A stretch of 64,000 nucleotides of DNA, taken from the NCBI RefSeq assembly GCF_024713945.1, contig NC_134680.1:3124001-3188000 (forward strand), in the 5' to 3' direction. Position numbers and translations under genes: made by a program. Under the pieces are notes generated by a model. It was not told the DNA's origin, ran no database searches, and saw only the letters and a list, made by a program, of their open reading frames with translations. The DNA comes from Dermatophagoides farinae (lineage: Eukaryota > Arthropoda > Arachnida > Sarcoptiformes > Pyroglyphidae). Below are positions 51,426 through 63,750 of this stretch, one piece after another. Position 1 is the stretch's first letter; each line of letters opens with the position of its first letter.

Positions 51426-53677
51426 CTTCACTATCTTCGGCTACCATAGACATTGCCGGTGTTGATATACCACCGGTTATTGTTTTACGTGTTGATCCAA
51501 TAGATGATTGTTGACCAATTGATGCAGCAGAAATTGGTAAAAATATTGATGGTGCCAATTCCCAATCACTATGCCATCGTCGTACGGTTAATTGTAGCTG
51601 TCGATTCAATGTATGTTTAATAAGTTGATAGGTAAAATCTAACTTGGTCAATTCTAATTCATCCATTCCACCGAATGTAAAAGCACCGGTTGATGAATCA
51701 TCTGTTTGTTGTTCTATTTGATTATTATTGACAATATTACTAGTTCCGTTATTGTTGTTGTTATTATTATTATCAGCATTTTGATTATTTGTTGGCGTTC
51801 GTGGCATCGATGAGGTTACGGAACCAGCCGTTCCAACATGATCTAAATGATGAACAACAGAACCAGTGGTTGTTGATGTTTGTTGTTCCTGTTGTGCATT
51901 TGTTGTTACATTTGTTGCCGTGATATTTGTTAATGATGTTGATGCTGTAGGCTGTCGATGTAATGTCAATGGATGATTGTCTAATTCAAAATTGTTCACT
52001 ACAATAAAATTTAAATGGTTGTTGTTTGTGTTCGATGCAAAAGAGAAAAGAAAAGAAATTTAAAACTTATACAAAATATACAAATTATTATTATTAGGAA
52101 AAATTACATACCAGCCATAATTTCATCATGGACACGTAATCCACCTTTATGTCCACGTCCTCCACAGTTTACCTGATAATCGTTACGAAAAAAAACCATG
52201 TGAAAAAAATGAGAAAAAAGGTGATTAATTTATATATATTCTAATCATAAATAGAAACAAGGTTGTCATATATTTTAAAAGGTATGACACTTGAAATAAT
52301 GTTTACCGATAAATATTGACATAACATATCATCAACATCATTAGCATGGTTACATGCAACATATTTACATATTTGTCCATTACCGTGAGAGGATTGGTGT
52401 TGTTGTTGTTTTCGAATCAATGATTGTGATTCATCATCAACAACAACACCATCTCCACCACCTAGATAACGGCAAAATATTTGCCATGATATAAATAGTT
52501 CCATTTGGAAAGATGTTTATTAGATGATGAATGAATGATGTCGATTATTAACATTTAAAAATGTTTGCATTACAAATTATCAAAAGTGGGTGAGAAAAAA
52601 AAGTTGACAAAATTCATGCCATTGATGATGATAGTGAAATAATCAATCAATCAGCTACGTTCGATTCGAACACACACACACACATTATCTTATAATAATC
52701 GTTATTCATTTCGAAATATAATCGATATAATCGATTAATGCAAACAAATCAACAAATCATCATTCAAATAAACAAATACATCATACCTTACTAATGAATA
52801 CATTTCCATTACGTTGTTTAATACGAAAACCCCATGGTGGTCCACCTTTTAATATAAAATTTAATACTTCAACATGTTTGGCACAAGATCGACTCATTAA
52901 TAATCCTCCTATTCGATTTTTAGTCGGTATTGATGATTTATTTGTTGTTTTTGTATTCAATGTTTGTATTTGATTCATTTGCTGTAAATGTTTGGCAGTG
53001 GTTGTTGTTGTTTCAATTGGCAGTATTTTTTGCGATTGTTGTTGTTGTTGTTGTTGAAGCATACACATCATCGATGGTATTACCTGATGATTATGATGTT
53101 GATGTTGTTGTATCCGATAAGGGCCATGATAATGTTGTTGTGGATGATTATGTTGTGGATAATGTGTATGATGATGAGCATTTATAATTGGCGCTGTTGT
53201 TATTGATGAAGAATCAAATTTTGATGATTTTTTCAATGATGATTTTTGTGGTAAAATCTGTTGCGATGTCTGTGTTGATGGTGGTGGTGGTGGATGATTG
53301 TGATGAAGATGTTGTTGTTGTTGTTGCGGACATTGTGAAGCATATGGACATCCAATTAGATTATAACTATAGTTGTTGTTGTTGTTCGTATCACCATCAA
53401 TCGGATATAATGCCGAAGGATACGGCAATTGCTGATGATGATGATGGTGATGATGATTAGGATTAGAATTGACAGGATTTAAATGTGGATGATGGCCATA
53501 CATTTGTCTATGATGAATAATCGTTGTTGGATCATGATGATGATGATTCATCATAACCATATCATCATTACCATTTTGATGATCATCATCATCACCATTA
53601 CCACCAAGATTATCACCATCATTATCTGTATCATATAGACCAGCACCACTGGCCAATACACCGGTTATTATATCCAT
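51426..53677 (-). CDS. PDZ-domain exons, probable long N-terminus of the SORBS-like gene
   Basis: Three exons: 53677-52787, 52172-52112 and 51998-51426. The first starts at ATG 53677 and is D/N/H/P/Q-rich for ~250 residues. It then enters a PDZ fold: VEVLNFILKGGPPWGFRI, then VFISKV|NCGGRGHKGGLRV, HDEIMAVNNFELDNH, and the closing FTYQLIKHTLNRQLQLTVRR. PWGF is the peptide-binding loop, as in shroom- and PDLIM-type PDZ domains. About 95 low-complexity residues (Q, T, N) are inserted between the fifth strand and the second helix. The last exon exits in phase 1 with G, matching the acceptor exon at 47667; the full chain would be 2,725 residues. It may instead be a separate PDZ gene whose 3' end I have missed. 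Confidence 0.7.
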
Positions 53678-56608
53678 CCCAAAAAAATATGTGATTTATT
53701 ATTGATCTTAGTAGTCAACTGATCATTGTCTCGAATATTATTTTGTTAAGATTCAAAAAATAATTTAGCTTTTCAAATCAAGAAAAAAATGAATTCCAAA
53801 ATTTTCCAAATGAGCAATGAGCAATAATAAAAATAAAATGAAGGAGATATTGAAGACAAATGATGATGTTGATGATGAGGTTCTTTAGTTTGGTTAACTG
53901 GAACAATTTTTTTTTCGTTTACTATAGAATCAATCTCTGTGTATGTGTGTGTGTGTGTGTGTATGGAACATCGGTTAAGTTCGTTTCTTGGAACAGTAGA
54001 CATAATACTCGGGAGTTTGCTCCGAATATCACATTCGGGTATCATCATCATTGGATGTTGTTTGGTAAAGATGTGGACGAAAGAGAGAATCATTACTATA
54101 TATTAAAAAAAAACCAAATCCAATTCCATAAACACAAGGACAATTATGTTACAACCAAAAAAAAAAATTCCAATGGATAGAAAAAAAGACACTTATTTGG
54201 AACCTATAGTTTTTTTTTATTCTGTGAATCAATTCTCATCAAATTCATTATCCTCACTATAGATGGAGACAAAATCGTCTAAAACGATTGATGCGTTAAT
54301 CCACTGTAACTGTAACTGTAACTGTTAATTATGCTGCTATCATCATTTTTTCACACACCCACACCATGAGATGCACATTGGATTTATGCAACTACTTGAA
54401 TTTAAAAAGTAGTAGGAGCATACATCGATAGAATGAAAGAATATATCCCGTTGTAAACACATATAAATTGTGGCGCCTATTCGAATCCTTGAATCTTGTA
54501 AAATGAAAAAAAATATATTAACACAATATACACACACACACGCCATGGAAACATTTTTGATAATATACACTGTATATATTATACAGTTATCACTCAACAC
54601 CAAACACACACTTGAATATGAATGTTTTTCTTACAAAAATGAAACTCCAAAATTTATTTGATTCTAATCCATCACACATTTGAAATTGTCGACATTTTTT
54701 TTTATTTTGTTCAATCTAAATGATATGTAATAATTTTTTCGATGAATCTAACATCAAAGAATTTAGGCATCATTTTCAAAATTATTTCACCGGTGGTTTT
54801 TTTTTATTCATCAAAGTATGTATGACTGTATATAAATGATGATGATCGAATGTTATACATGTTTTTTTTTGTTATCATTGATATGATCAATTTTTTTCTT
54901 TTGTGGTTATTCAATGTAAATGTAATATAAATGATATATTTTAAAAGTGCAATAATGATAATGATGTTTAAATTAAAAGAAAAATCCGACACAACTGACA
55001 ATGAAGACACAATCCAAATCATCATATCACGTCGAAGACGCGCGCGCCAATCCTTGTAAATTATTTTTTATTTTATTTCGATGAATGAATGATATTCAAC
55101 CACAGAAACACATTATTATAAACGGGTCGTCATCGATGTCTTTGTCTGTGTTGTTGTTGGTTTTTTTTGTTTGTTTACAGTTGGTTTATGAGAAAATTCT
55201 CATACACATAACATAACATTCAATTATATATAGTAGTTTTTCTCTTCGAAATTTAAATTCTATTAATAAAAAAAGTTTTCGTTTTACCCTCCCGCCCAAC
55301 TATTATTATTCTATTCTGTGATGATCCAAATTTTTTTCCTAGCTCTCTTTTTAATAGAAAACCAAAAAAGGAAAACACATACACAAAAAAAGCCTTCTAC
55401 ATTCAAATATTCTGTTTCGATTATACAACTTTCACATAAAATTCTCATTTAATTTGTTTTGTTTTCCAGTGATTCCAACTTTTTATTTCTGGTTCCTAGT
55501 GTCTTGTTTTGTTTTTGTATGAATACAATTTGGTAAGCAGGCCTTCTGTTTTTTTTTTGGTTTGTCAATTCTTTTTTCGCTTGCTTGAATGAATGGGGTA
55601 TCCAAGAATGTCAGTGTGTGTGTGTTCCAACATAAAATATACCATACATTATTCAATAGAACCTTCATTTTTTTTTGTAATGCTTGCAAATAGTCTCCTT
55701 GTTTCGAGAAAAAAATTTTTCGTTCTTGGAATTTTGATGATGACGATGATGTTTGTTCAAACACACTACTACTGGGAATGACAAAACTCATCGCTGTTTT
55801 TTTTTCTTCAACAGAACTAGCAGACAAACAATCATCATTGATGCTGAAGCATCATCATCATCATCCATGGAAATTTTCGTAGAAAAAAATCCATTTTCAA
55901 TGCTTCGTTGAATCCTATCATTTGATTTTTTTTTGGTTCCATTATGAATCTGTAAATCATTTCTGGATAAATAGACGAGATACACGCAAACACACACACA
56001 GAAAGAAAGAGAAAGAGCGAGAGAGAGTGATCCGGGCACCAGGTAAACTGAATTCTAATCAAGAACTACTTATGAATGGAAGAAAATTTTGCTGATTAAT
56101 TCTACAACCAGTACTGAATCAAGTATTTTTATATTATATACCACACCAAAGTAAAGTAAATATTTTCTGTTTGTTTTGTTGTTTTCATTCCATCATCATC
56201 ATCATTATCAATCATGTTTTTTAGACATTATCGAATGTTGATGATGATGAGTTGTCTCCGTCTGTCTTGTTCTGTTTGTTTGTTTTTCCTTTGATTGTAT
56301 GTAAAAGGTTGTTGCATTAAATGCTTTTTCAAATAATTCATTTTTTTTAAATTTCAGAAATTCTTTATATTGATTTTTTTGTGTCTTGCTTTTCCTTTTC
56401 ATTTTTTTTTTATTTACTTTTTTTCTAATTAGCATATCATCATGTCGAATCATGTTAAAACAAATAACAACAACGAAAATCGAACCGGATATTATTAGTG
56501 AAATCTGTGTGTTTTATACACACATACACAAGCCATATGTGACCAGATGATCAACGTTTTTGAGATGAAACACAACAAAGAAAAAATCAACAAAATTCAA
56601 TTTTAATT
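53678..56608. other. divergent intergenic region
   Basis: 2.9 kb between the PDZ exons (-) and MCU (+), expected to hold both promoters. It contains TG/CA tracts (53,938-53,962), a hexamer repeat CTGTAA x3-4 (54,303-54,325) and long A/T runs. No exon is supported. Confidence 0.6.
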
Positions 56609-58752
56609 ATGAATCTATTAAATCATCGTTATATAGGTTATATTATCATTAGAAATATTGATAATATTATCTGGTCATCATCATCATCATCATCATCATC
56701 AATGTTATCAAAATATCAAAACCAATTTAGAAAATGGCCATCCAATTATCATGGTGATGACCAAATATTATTTTCCAATTCACATTGCTCAACTAGTCAA
56801 TTTATAAAATTTTCCATACCGCATCAGACATTCTTAAACAATTATAATTATTCTAGTGATACTTTGAAATTTAAACCAACGACAACCGTATTTGATATAC
56901 GTTCGGTAAATATGAACATTCGAACAGAATATTTTACCACTTAATTCAATTCTGTTTCCGTTTTTGTCAAAATAGATTCGAACATTAATGAATAATAATA
57001 ATAGCTACCTGTGTTCAATCATTGATTTCCGTCGACATTATCATTTAGTACGTGGCCACAGTACTTTATCATCATCGAAAACGGAAAACGATTTAGTATC
57101 CTGTACTCATTCTTCATCCAATCCACCATTGACCATTACGATACGATTATCTATCTCATTTTCAAATGGCTATTTTTCCGTTCGTTTCGCATCACGTGAA
57201 TGTTTATTTCATTTTTGGTCACCAATAGAATTAGTATTAAAAATGTTACAGGAAGAACTTGTGTCCGCTTCACATGCAACGGCTATACATTGTATGAATA
57301 TTGGTTCACAAACAACTATTCCATTCGTTGATGAACATAATGATTTTCTTGATCAATTGCTCATTGAATTCGATACACAATGTAATAGTGGTCAATCATT
57401 TCCACTTCGATTTGATCATATAAAATTTGGCCGTATTGAAATGGTTGCCGAACATTTGGATAATGAAATGGATGATACTAGTACTAGTAGCGAAAATACA
57501 AGCAGTAGTAGTAGTACCGACACTGAATCCAACACTTTTAATTCTGAATCTAGTCATCATCAAAATCAAACTACATTTCGATCATCAGCATCATCTTCGG
57601 CTAAACATAGATATCGATTAGCTCGTCTAATGCCATTCGGTTATGCATTACTTGGCTGTGATCTAGATGAAATCTACTTTCTTGGTACTGGTACCGGCAC
57701 AATACAAGCAACCGGCCCAGATGGATATCGGCCACATGTTGAACGACCATTAAAGATTCATTTCAAGCTAATAGATAAAACACAGAAATTAAAAATCGAT
57801 CTCGAACAATGGCATCATCATAATCCATTGGATGCACAGACAATGTTATTCAAATCTAAAACCATTGATCCAAATCTTTTTGAACAAAATGAATTGGTGG
57901 TACGTGTATTGTTACAATTTTATTCCAATTATAATTATTATTATCGATCTCCATCATCGATCTCATTTTCGCGATTTGAAAATGGTCGAAAAAAAACTAT
58001 GGTTAGAAAATTTATATTTCAGGTACACGCCCCAGTTTGTTCCTTTGCACAGAACCTAAACCTAAACCTTTTTGAAAAAAACTAATTATTGTAATTGTCG
58101 TCCTCTATCTATCTATATATGTTGATCTATACTATTTTTGGCTTTTTTTTACTACTTCATCTGATTCATTTGTATGAAATTTTCATGTTAATTTCCATTT
58201 GTCACTATTGATTTTTTCAAGTATTCAAATTTTAATTTTTTTCTTATGTCTTAATATTATTTCAGTTCTTACAGCAAGAACATCAATCACTTTTGGAACG
58301 TTTTCAACCATTACAACAAGAATTTACCGAACTTATCGATTCAGCAAGAAAAGAATCACGACGACGTTTTAAATTTGGTGGCCTATTTTTACTTAGTGCT
58401 CAACTTGGTTTCGTTGGACGATTAACTTATTTTGAATATTCCTGGGATATAATGGAACCGGTTACATGGATAATGACCTATACGACTATGGTTGGGTAAT
58501 TTTTTTTCAAAAGAATCATATATAACAATACTATTATCATAATAATTTTATTTCCCAAATAATAGATCATTTGCATATTATATAATAACATCGGAAGAAT
58601 ATGTTGTACCAGGTGTAGAAAAACGTATGATAGCATCGAAATTCTGGAAATTGGCTAAAAGTCGTCAATTTGATGTTAAGCAATATAAACAATTGAAAGA
58701 AGAGATTAAACAATTGGAGAAGCGTATTGGAAAACTACGTGCCAGATTCTGA
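56609..58752 (+). CDS. MCU: mitochondrial calcium uniporter pore subunit (MCU)
   Basis: Four exons (56609-56905, 56976-58022, 58266-58495, 58566-58752) encode 586 residues. MCU forms the Ca2+ channel of the inner mitochondrial membrane. The N-terminus is rich in I, S, N, R and K with no acidic residue in the first 25, compatible with a mitochondrial presequence. A coiled coil (HQSLLERFQPLQQEFTELID) leads to TM1 (FGGLFLLSAQLGFVGRLTYF). The selectivity motif WDIMEPVT has D509 and E512. TM2 (IMTYTTMVGSFAYYII) follows, then a basic C-terminal coiled coil. Human MCU is 351 residues. The excess lies in a ~170-residue stretch of exon 2, with an S/T-rich spacer and a region (PFGYALLGCDLDEIYFLG) I cannot match to the usual N-terminal domain. 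Identification rests on the DIME motif and its two helices. Confidence 0.93.
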
Positions 58753-59140
58753 GCTGAAAAGCCTAAAATTCGACCTTACTATCTTTAACTAATATTAATG
58801 ATGGGGACCATTGTTTTTTTTTCCTTTTTTTTGCTTTGATTATAAAACTAATTGTTATTTTTTTTTGTTATTGTTATCTTTATGTATGTGTGTGTCTGTT
58901 TGGGTTTATTGAATTGTGTTAAATTGTTGCCTCATTGTCTTTTTTTTTGAAATTTCAAAATATAAAGTGTATATTATGGACAAAACTTTTCTCTCATTTA
59001 ATCGATTCAAATGTATCGATATTAGTCGTCCGTCATTCAAACAGGAATTCGAACGTTTCGGATGTTTTTTTTATTATTATTATATTTATAATAATTAAAG
59101 TGTTTGATTAGCAAAAATTTTGTAAATTTGAAAACTTAGA
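58753..59140. other. short intergenic region
   Basis: 388 bp from the MCU stop to the RING gene ATG, T-rich. It must contain the MCU 3' end and the next promoter. A 60-codon open frame here is of simple A/T composition. Confidence 0.6.
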
Positions 59141-60088
59141 ATGATTGATCCGGCATTAATTTATTGTTCCGTTTGTTATCGATCAAAATTGGAACCGGAT
59201 AATCAAAACTTATCCTATTATGTAAGTGCATGTGCACGAATTTTATGTAATGATTGTCACCAACAGCAATTATTACAAAATATCGCCTGTACCAAATGTT
59301 CACGATCAAATTGCCAAAAAGAACTAATTTCCGATCAATTAATTCCAAATGTTCGGGCAATTTTCACACCAAACGTAAATGAACATTGTCAACATAAACA
59401 AATTGTTCAATTTCAACAAACGCAACTCAAATCGTTTGAACAATATCTTCGTCAACAATTTATGGAATTTAGTCGACAATGGAATAATGGTGGACAAAGT
59501 ATTGGTCAATTGAAAGCAATCGAAGACGAACGAATAAAACGATCGATAGAATTACAAAATACCATCAATGTTTGCTACCAAAAACGGCAAAAACAACAAC
59601 AGTTTAGCCAGGTGAGCAATAATTATTACCAGAATCATGAAGAATCGCAGGCATTGAAGACCCGTCATCATCATCATCATCCTACCAATCAGAATCATCA
59701 TCATCAACCGAACATTTTCGAAACATCATTGTTACAAACATCTTCATCGAATTCGATACCAATGAATCGAGCCTTGAATATATCAAGATCATCATCATCA
59801 ACAAATAAGCTCTATCCCATGAAGACAGGAACAAAATCAGGAATTTCAAGGTTACCATCATTAACATCGCATATGCCTAATCTAAGTGTAGATCTGAAAT
59901 CAAATTCCATTCACGATCGATTATATCGAAAGACATCACCATCCATTTACTCAGCAATGACTGCAGTGTTTCGTGATAAAATGAATCCATATGCAGCTTC
60001 TAGACTATCGAAGCAATCATACAGGTGGCCTGAACGCCGAACATTCGGCAATAATATACAGTCGTTAGCTCATATTAAGAAAAAATAA
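59141..60088 (+). CDS. RNF212/Zip3/Vilya-like RING protein
   Basis: A single open frame of 315 residues. The N-terminus is a RING-type Cys array: C9-x2-C12, C31, C36-x2-C39, C50-x2-C53. It continues CQKELISDQLIPNVRAIF, laid out as in RNF212/HEI10/Vilya, where the RING is at the extreme N-terminus. A predicted coiled coil follows (LKSFEQYLRQQFMEFSRQW; ELQNTINVCYQKRQK). The tail is S/N/H-rich with scattered SR and SP sites. These proteins are SUMO or ubiquitin E3-like factors that stabilise meiotic crossover intermediates on the synaptonemal complex. The usual C-G-H-x2-C zinc ligand triad reads CARILC, so histidine is replaced by Arg33. No upstream ATG in frame is visible. A GTAAGT at 59,221 lies inside the frame and could be a cryptic donor. 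Confidence 0.75.
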   Translation: MIDPALIYCSVCYRSKLEPDNQNLSYYVSACARILCNDCHQQQLLQNIACTKCSRSNCQKELISDQLIPNVRAIFTPNVNEHCQHKQIVQFQQTQLKSFEQYLRQQFMEFSRQWNNGGQSIGQLKAIEDERIKRSIELQNTINVCYQKRQKQQQFSQVSNNYYQNHEESQALKTRHHHHHPTNQNHHHQPNIFETSLLQTSSSNSIPMNRALNISRSSSSTNKLYPMKTGTKSGISRLPSLTSHMPNLSVDLKSNSIHDRLYRKTSPSIYSAMTAVFRDKMNPYAASRLSKQSYRWPERRTFGNNIQSLAHIKKK

Positions 60089-60142
60089 TTGAAAATTGTT
60101 ACAAAATTTAATTTTAAAAAATTAAAAATAATTTAATTTCCA

Positions 60143-60148
60143 AATAAA
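60143..60148 (+). terminator. poly(A) signal of RING gene
   Basis: AATAAA 55 nt after the RNF212-like stop. The next start codon is only about 100 bp further. Confidence 0.6.
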
Positions 60149-60245
60149 TTCTGTTTAAAAAGCGTTGCTCAAAAAAAATTCTCGCTATTCGATTCTACTT
60201 GTTTTATTTATCAAAAAAAAACTAACGTTTAGCAACCAAGAAAAA

Positions 60246-63200
60246 ATGACCCATTCAACCAAATCATCACATCATCATATTAATCTTCTATTCATGAATA
60301 TCAATTTTGATTCCAATTATACTTGTAATGCATTGGCCAGTACTAATCAAACGATGCTTAAAATTGATGATGGCTGGGAAACGATACCCGAATCTATAAT
60401 AATAGATTTGATTTTTGCGCTGGTATGTGTGTGTGTGTGTGTGTTTTGTTTTTCTGTTTCAACCAGCTGCCGCTCATCCCTTTTTCTCAGAATATTAATT
60501 TTCATTTTTTTCCATACAAATTCTTTCTCATCATCAGATATTATTCATACCGTATTATTATCTTCCACGATTAATACGTTCATTTGGTTGGCATCAAGAA
60601 TATTCCAGTTTTTCATGGATAAATTATTTTGGTAAAAATAATTTGTTTAATCTAAAAGATGTTACCAATGATGATATGGATAATACGAACGATTTGATCA
60701 TCAATTCGGACACATTAAAACTAATAGAAACTTATCTACAACAATTAGATAATGATGATAAAGATGATGATGATGATTCTGATCAAAATGTATCTAAAAA
60801 TTCGGAATCAAATAACATCATTACGACTGCAGCTTTTCTACCTAAACATTTTGAACCGGAAAAATGTCCAAGACGTGATAGATCGGATAATGATTGTACG
60901 AATGGATTCACTGGGAAGAATCGTGATGAATCGACGTCGATTCCATTCGATTCCGAAACAACCGATATGACAACGAATGAATCATCACTTTGTTCGAAAA
61001 TTTTACGACAAAATTCTATATGGCGAAAAATGGTAATCTATTTTTAGCTTTCTGATATTTGTATGGTTTTTGATTGTTTTCACTTTTTTTTCTAACTTAA
61101 AGTGTGATGATTTCTGGACAATGGGCATTTCTGATGAACGAATCCGACAAGAACGTGGCATCGATGCTTATCAATATCTATTATTTCAAAAATATCTAAT
61201 CTGTCTTTTGGGAATTATGACTATAATTTCGATTTTTGTGATACTTCCTGTAAATATTTACAGTAATTCAAGTGAGTTTTAATCACATCATCATCATCAT
61301 AATTATTAATTTGCGATTAATGGCATAATTTTTTTCCACAGATTGTAATGGATTTGCTTGTACATCGATGAATAATCTACCACATGGTTCATGGCTTTGT
61401 TGGTTTCATGCAAATCTATCGGTTATTGTCGTTTTAATCGCATTATTTTTGATGAATCGTTTTGCGCAAGAATTACGGCTACCATGTCAATTAAGTTTGG
61501 ATCAAAATGACGTGAAAGAAGCTTTCGCATTTGATGAAGATCAACAGCAGAAAATTCTTCTAATACGACCATCATTAAATCAGTTATCTTCGCTGCGACA
61601 ATCTGAAAAAATTCCGTTGAATAATCAATCTGTTTTTGCCCTATCCAAAATATCCGATGAACCAGAATCATCTCATCATCAACCGAATAAATTCGATATA
61701 TTAGAACGATTACGATCAAATTTGAATCATTCATACCCATTTGCGAAACTTAATGGTATTCAACTTATAATGGATAATCGTCGCTTGAATGATCTACAGC
61801 AAAAATATCATCGTTCATGGCTTGCATTGCAATGGTTACAAAGTACAGTGAGTAATGTAACTCAGAATAAAATTCAAATATGTCCCTATGGACAAATTTG
61901 TTGCTGCATGTCCGTTTCAACTGATTCACCAAAAGAATTCTATAGCAAAGAATTAGCCAATTTTCGACGAGAAATTAATTACGAACTACAAAATCTAACG
62001 AAACTCCAAAATCAATCTATACGTGGTATTTTTGTCGAATTTGAATCCGAACAGATTGCATCGAGCGTCTATAAACGCATCAAACGCCGTTCAAATATGT
62101 CCAAACGTCGAATAGGTAGTCCAAATCTAATGGATCACATTGAAACGGATCTGACTCGACTCATTCATGACCGATGTCATTATCCGGCACCCAGACCGGA
62201 TGATATCAATTGGAGAAATCTTGGCGTTGAAACGAAACGAAAATGGGCATGGAAATGTCTTTGTACATTCATCTTATTCATAATATTTTTTTTCCTTTCG
62301 ACACCAACTTATGTATTTAAATTATTGGATCTTTATGCTTTAAAGCATTTACATGATCAGAATATCCTAGGACCAATATCACTTTTAGTCGACTATTTAA
62401 ATCCAATGCTCATGGTCATGTTGGTATCATCGATGCCAACTATCGTACAACATGTTCTTGAAATGATACCATATCAAACCATTTCTGGTCTGAATTATGC
62501 CATCATGACACATCTTTATTCATTTATGGTCCTTACAATCATCATATTACCTTCGGCAGGATTTTTAACGTAAAAATATTTTCTAATTTTTTTTTTGCTT
62601 TGAACAACTGATTTAACAATTTCATATTTTTTTCAAAAACACTACACATAGGATGAACGCCATGTTGGACAGTATTTTTGGTGTGAATACAACGATCATA
62701 AGTAATGTACCAGAGATAGAACAATCACATTCATCATCAAAATCATTTCATTGGCAATGTCTATTCCCTGTTGATAATGGAGCATTCTTTCTGATCTACA
62801 TAATTCATGCAGCCATATTGGGCAATCTTATTGAATTGTTACGTATAACAGATGCTTATATCTATATGTTCTACTATTTGGTATTCATACGTTCACCTGC
62901 CGAATATAAAACGGCTCGTATGATGGTTTCACAAGAATTTCCATTAGGCGTTTTCTATTCACAATTTCTACTCATATTTACAATGACCATTATATTTAGT
63001 TTTGCATCACCATTGATCGTTCCTTGTGGCCTAGCATACATGACCGGAAAACATTTGGTTGATCGTTACAACATTTATCATGTTTATGTTCCGACAAAAA
63101 TTAATTCACAAATTCATTTAACGGCCATAAATTATGTACATATTGGTCTGGTGTTGATGATTTTACAGCTATTCTCGGTGATGTTGATCAAAACAGAATA

Positions 63201-63546
63201 TTCACTTGTATCACGTTATATACTATTCGTATTCATCTGTGCATTAATATTTTCATTGATACGATGTTTCTGTCCAGGTTTTCTCGATAGACGTCGTCAA
63301 CCGAAACGTGAACTTGGTGAACAACAAACAGCTATTGAAATCTCTCGACAACAACAACAACAACAACAACGAACATCAACATTATCATTATCATCGAAAT
63401 CGAAATCATTACATCAGAAACAACATTCAAAAGATGAAATTTGTATCTGTTCTTATACATGGCCAGTGTTTGTCAATTTACTTCGGAATAAATTTTTTTC
63501 TTCTTTCTCTTCATCATCTTCTAAGCCCTTAAAATCTAAGGAATGA
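60246..63546 (+). CDS. TMEM63/OSCA-family mechanosensitive cation channel
   Basis: Five exons (60246-60422, 60538-61032, 61103-61271, 61342-62569, 62652-63546) give 987 residues. TMEM63 proteins are stretch- and osmolarity-gated cation channels. An early helix carries IPESIIIDLIFAL, continued by the next exon (ILFIPYYYLP). Then come CDDFWTMGISDERIRQERG, a TM helix (YLICLLGIMTIISIFVILPV) and LPHGSWLCWFHANLSVIVVL. The cytosolic domain includes RGIFVEFESEQIASSVYKR and PAPRPDDINWRNLGV. The C-terminal pore bundle includes FPVDNGAFFLIYIIHAAILG, CGLAYMTGKHLVDRYNIYHV and VYVPTKINSQIHLTAINYVH, all closely laid out as in TMEM63A-C. The N-terminal cytosolic loop has an acidic insert (residues ~95-190). 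The tail is Q/S-rich. The second exon start depends on an ATCAG acceptor after a good pyrimidine tract. Confidence 0.94.
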
Positions 63547-63750
63547 TAATTGAATAAAAAGAAAAATTTTTTAATTCGAATTTTTTTCCATACGTTGTTA
63601 ATGAATGGTAACCACCGTGTGTTTGTGTGTGCGTGCGTTGTCCTCTCTCATCTCATTCATTTGATGTTGAACCATTGTTTTCAATTTGAAATTGTGCCAT
63701 CAATTTTATTCATAATATTTTGATTTATATTGTACATTCATTACACAAAA
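63547..63750. other. short intergenic region
   Basis: 204 bp between TMEM63 and the next start codon. AATAAA occurs at 63,553-63,558, a few bases after the TMEM63 stop. Confidence 0.6.

Noticed and set aside
59221-59228. GTAAGTGC donor-like sequence in the RING exon
   Set aside because: The frame continues through all conserved cysteines, so using it would destroy the RING; treated as coding.
59610-59633. GTGAGC...CAG 24-nt intron-like segment in the RING gene
   Set aside because: Far shorter than any intron here; in frame and best read as coding.
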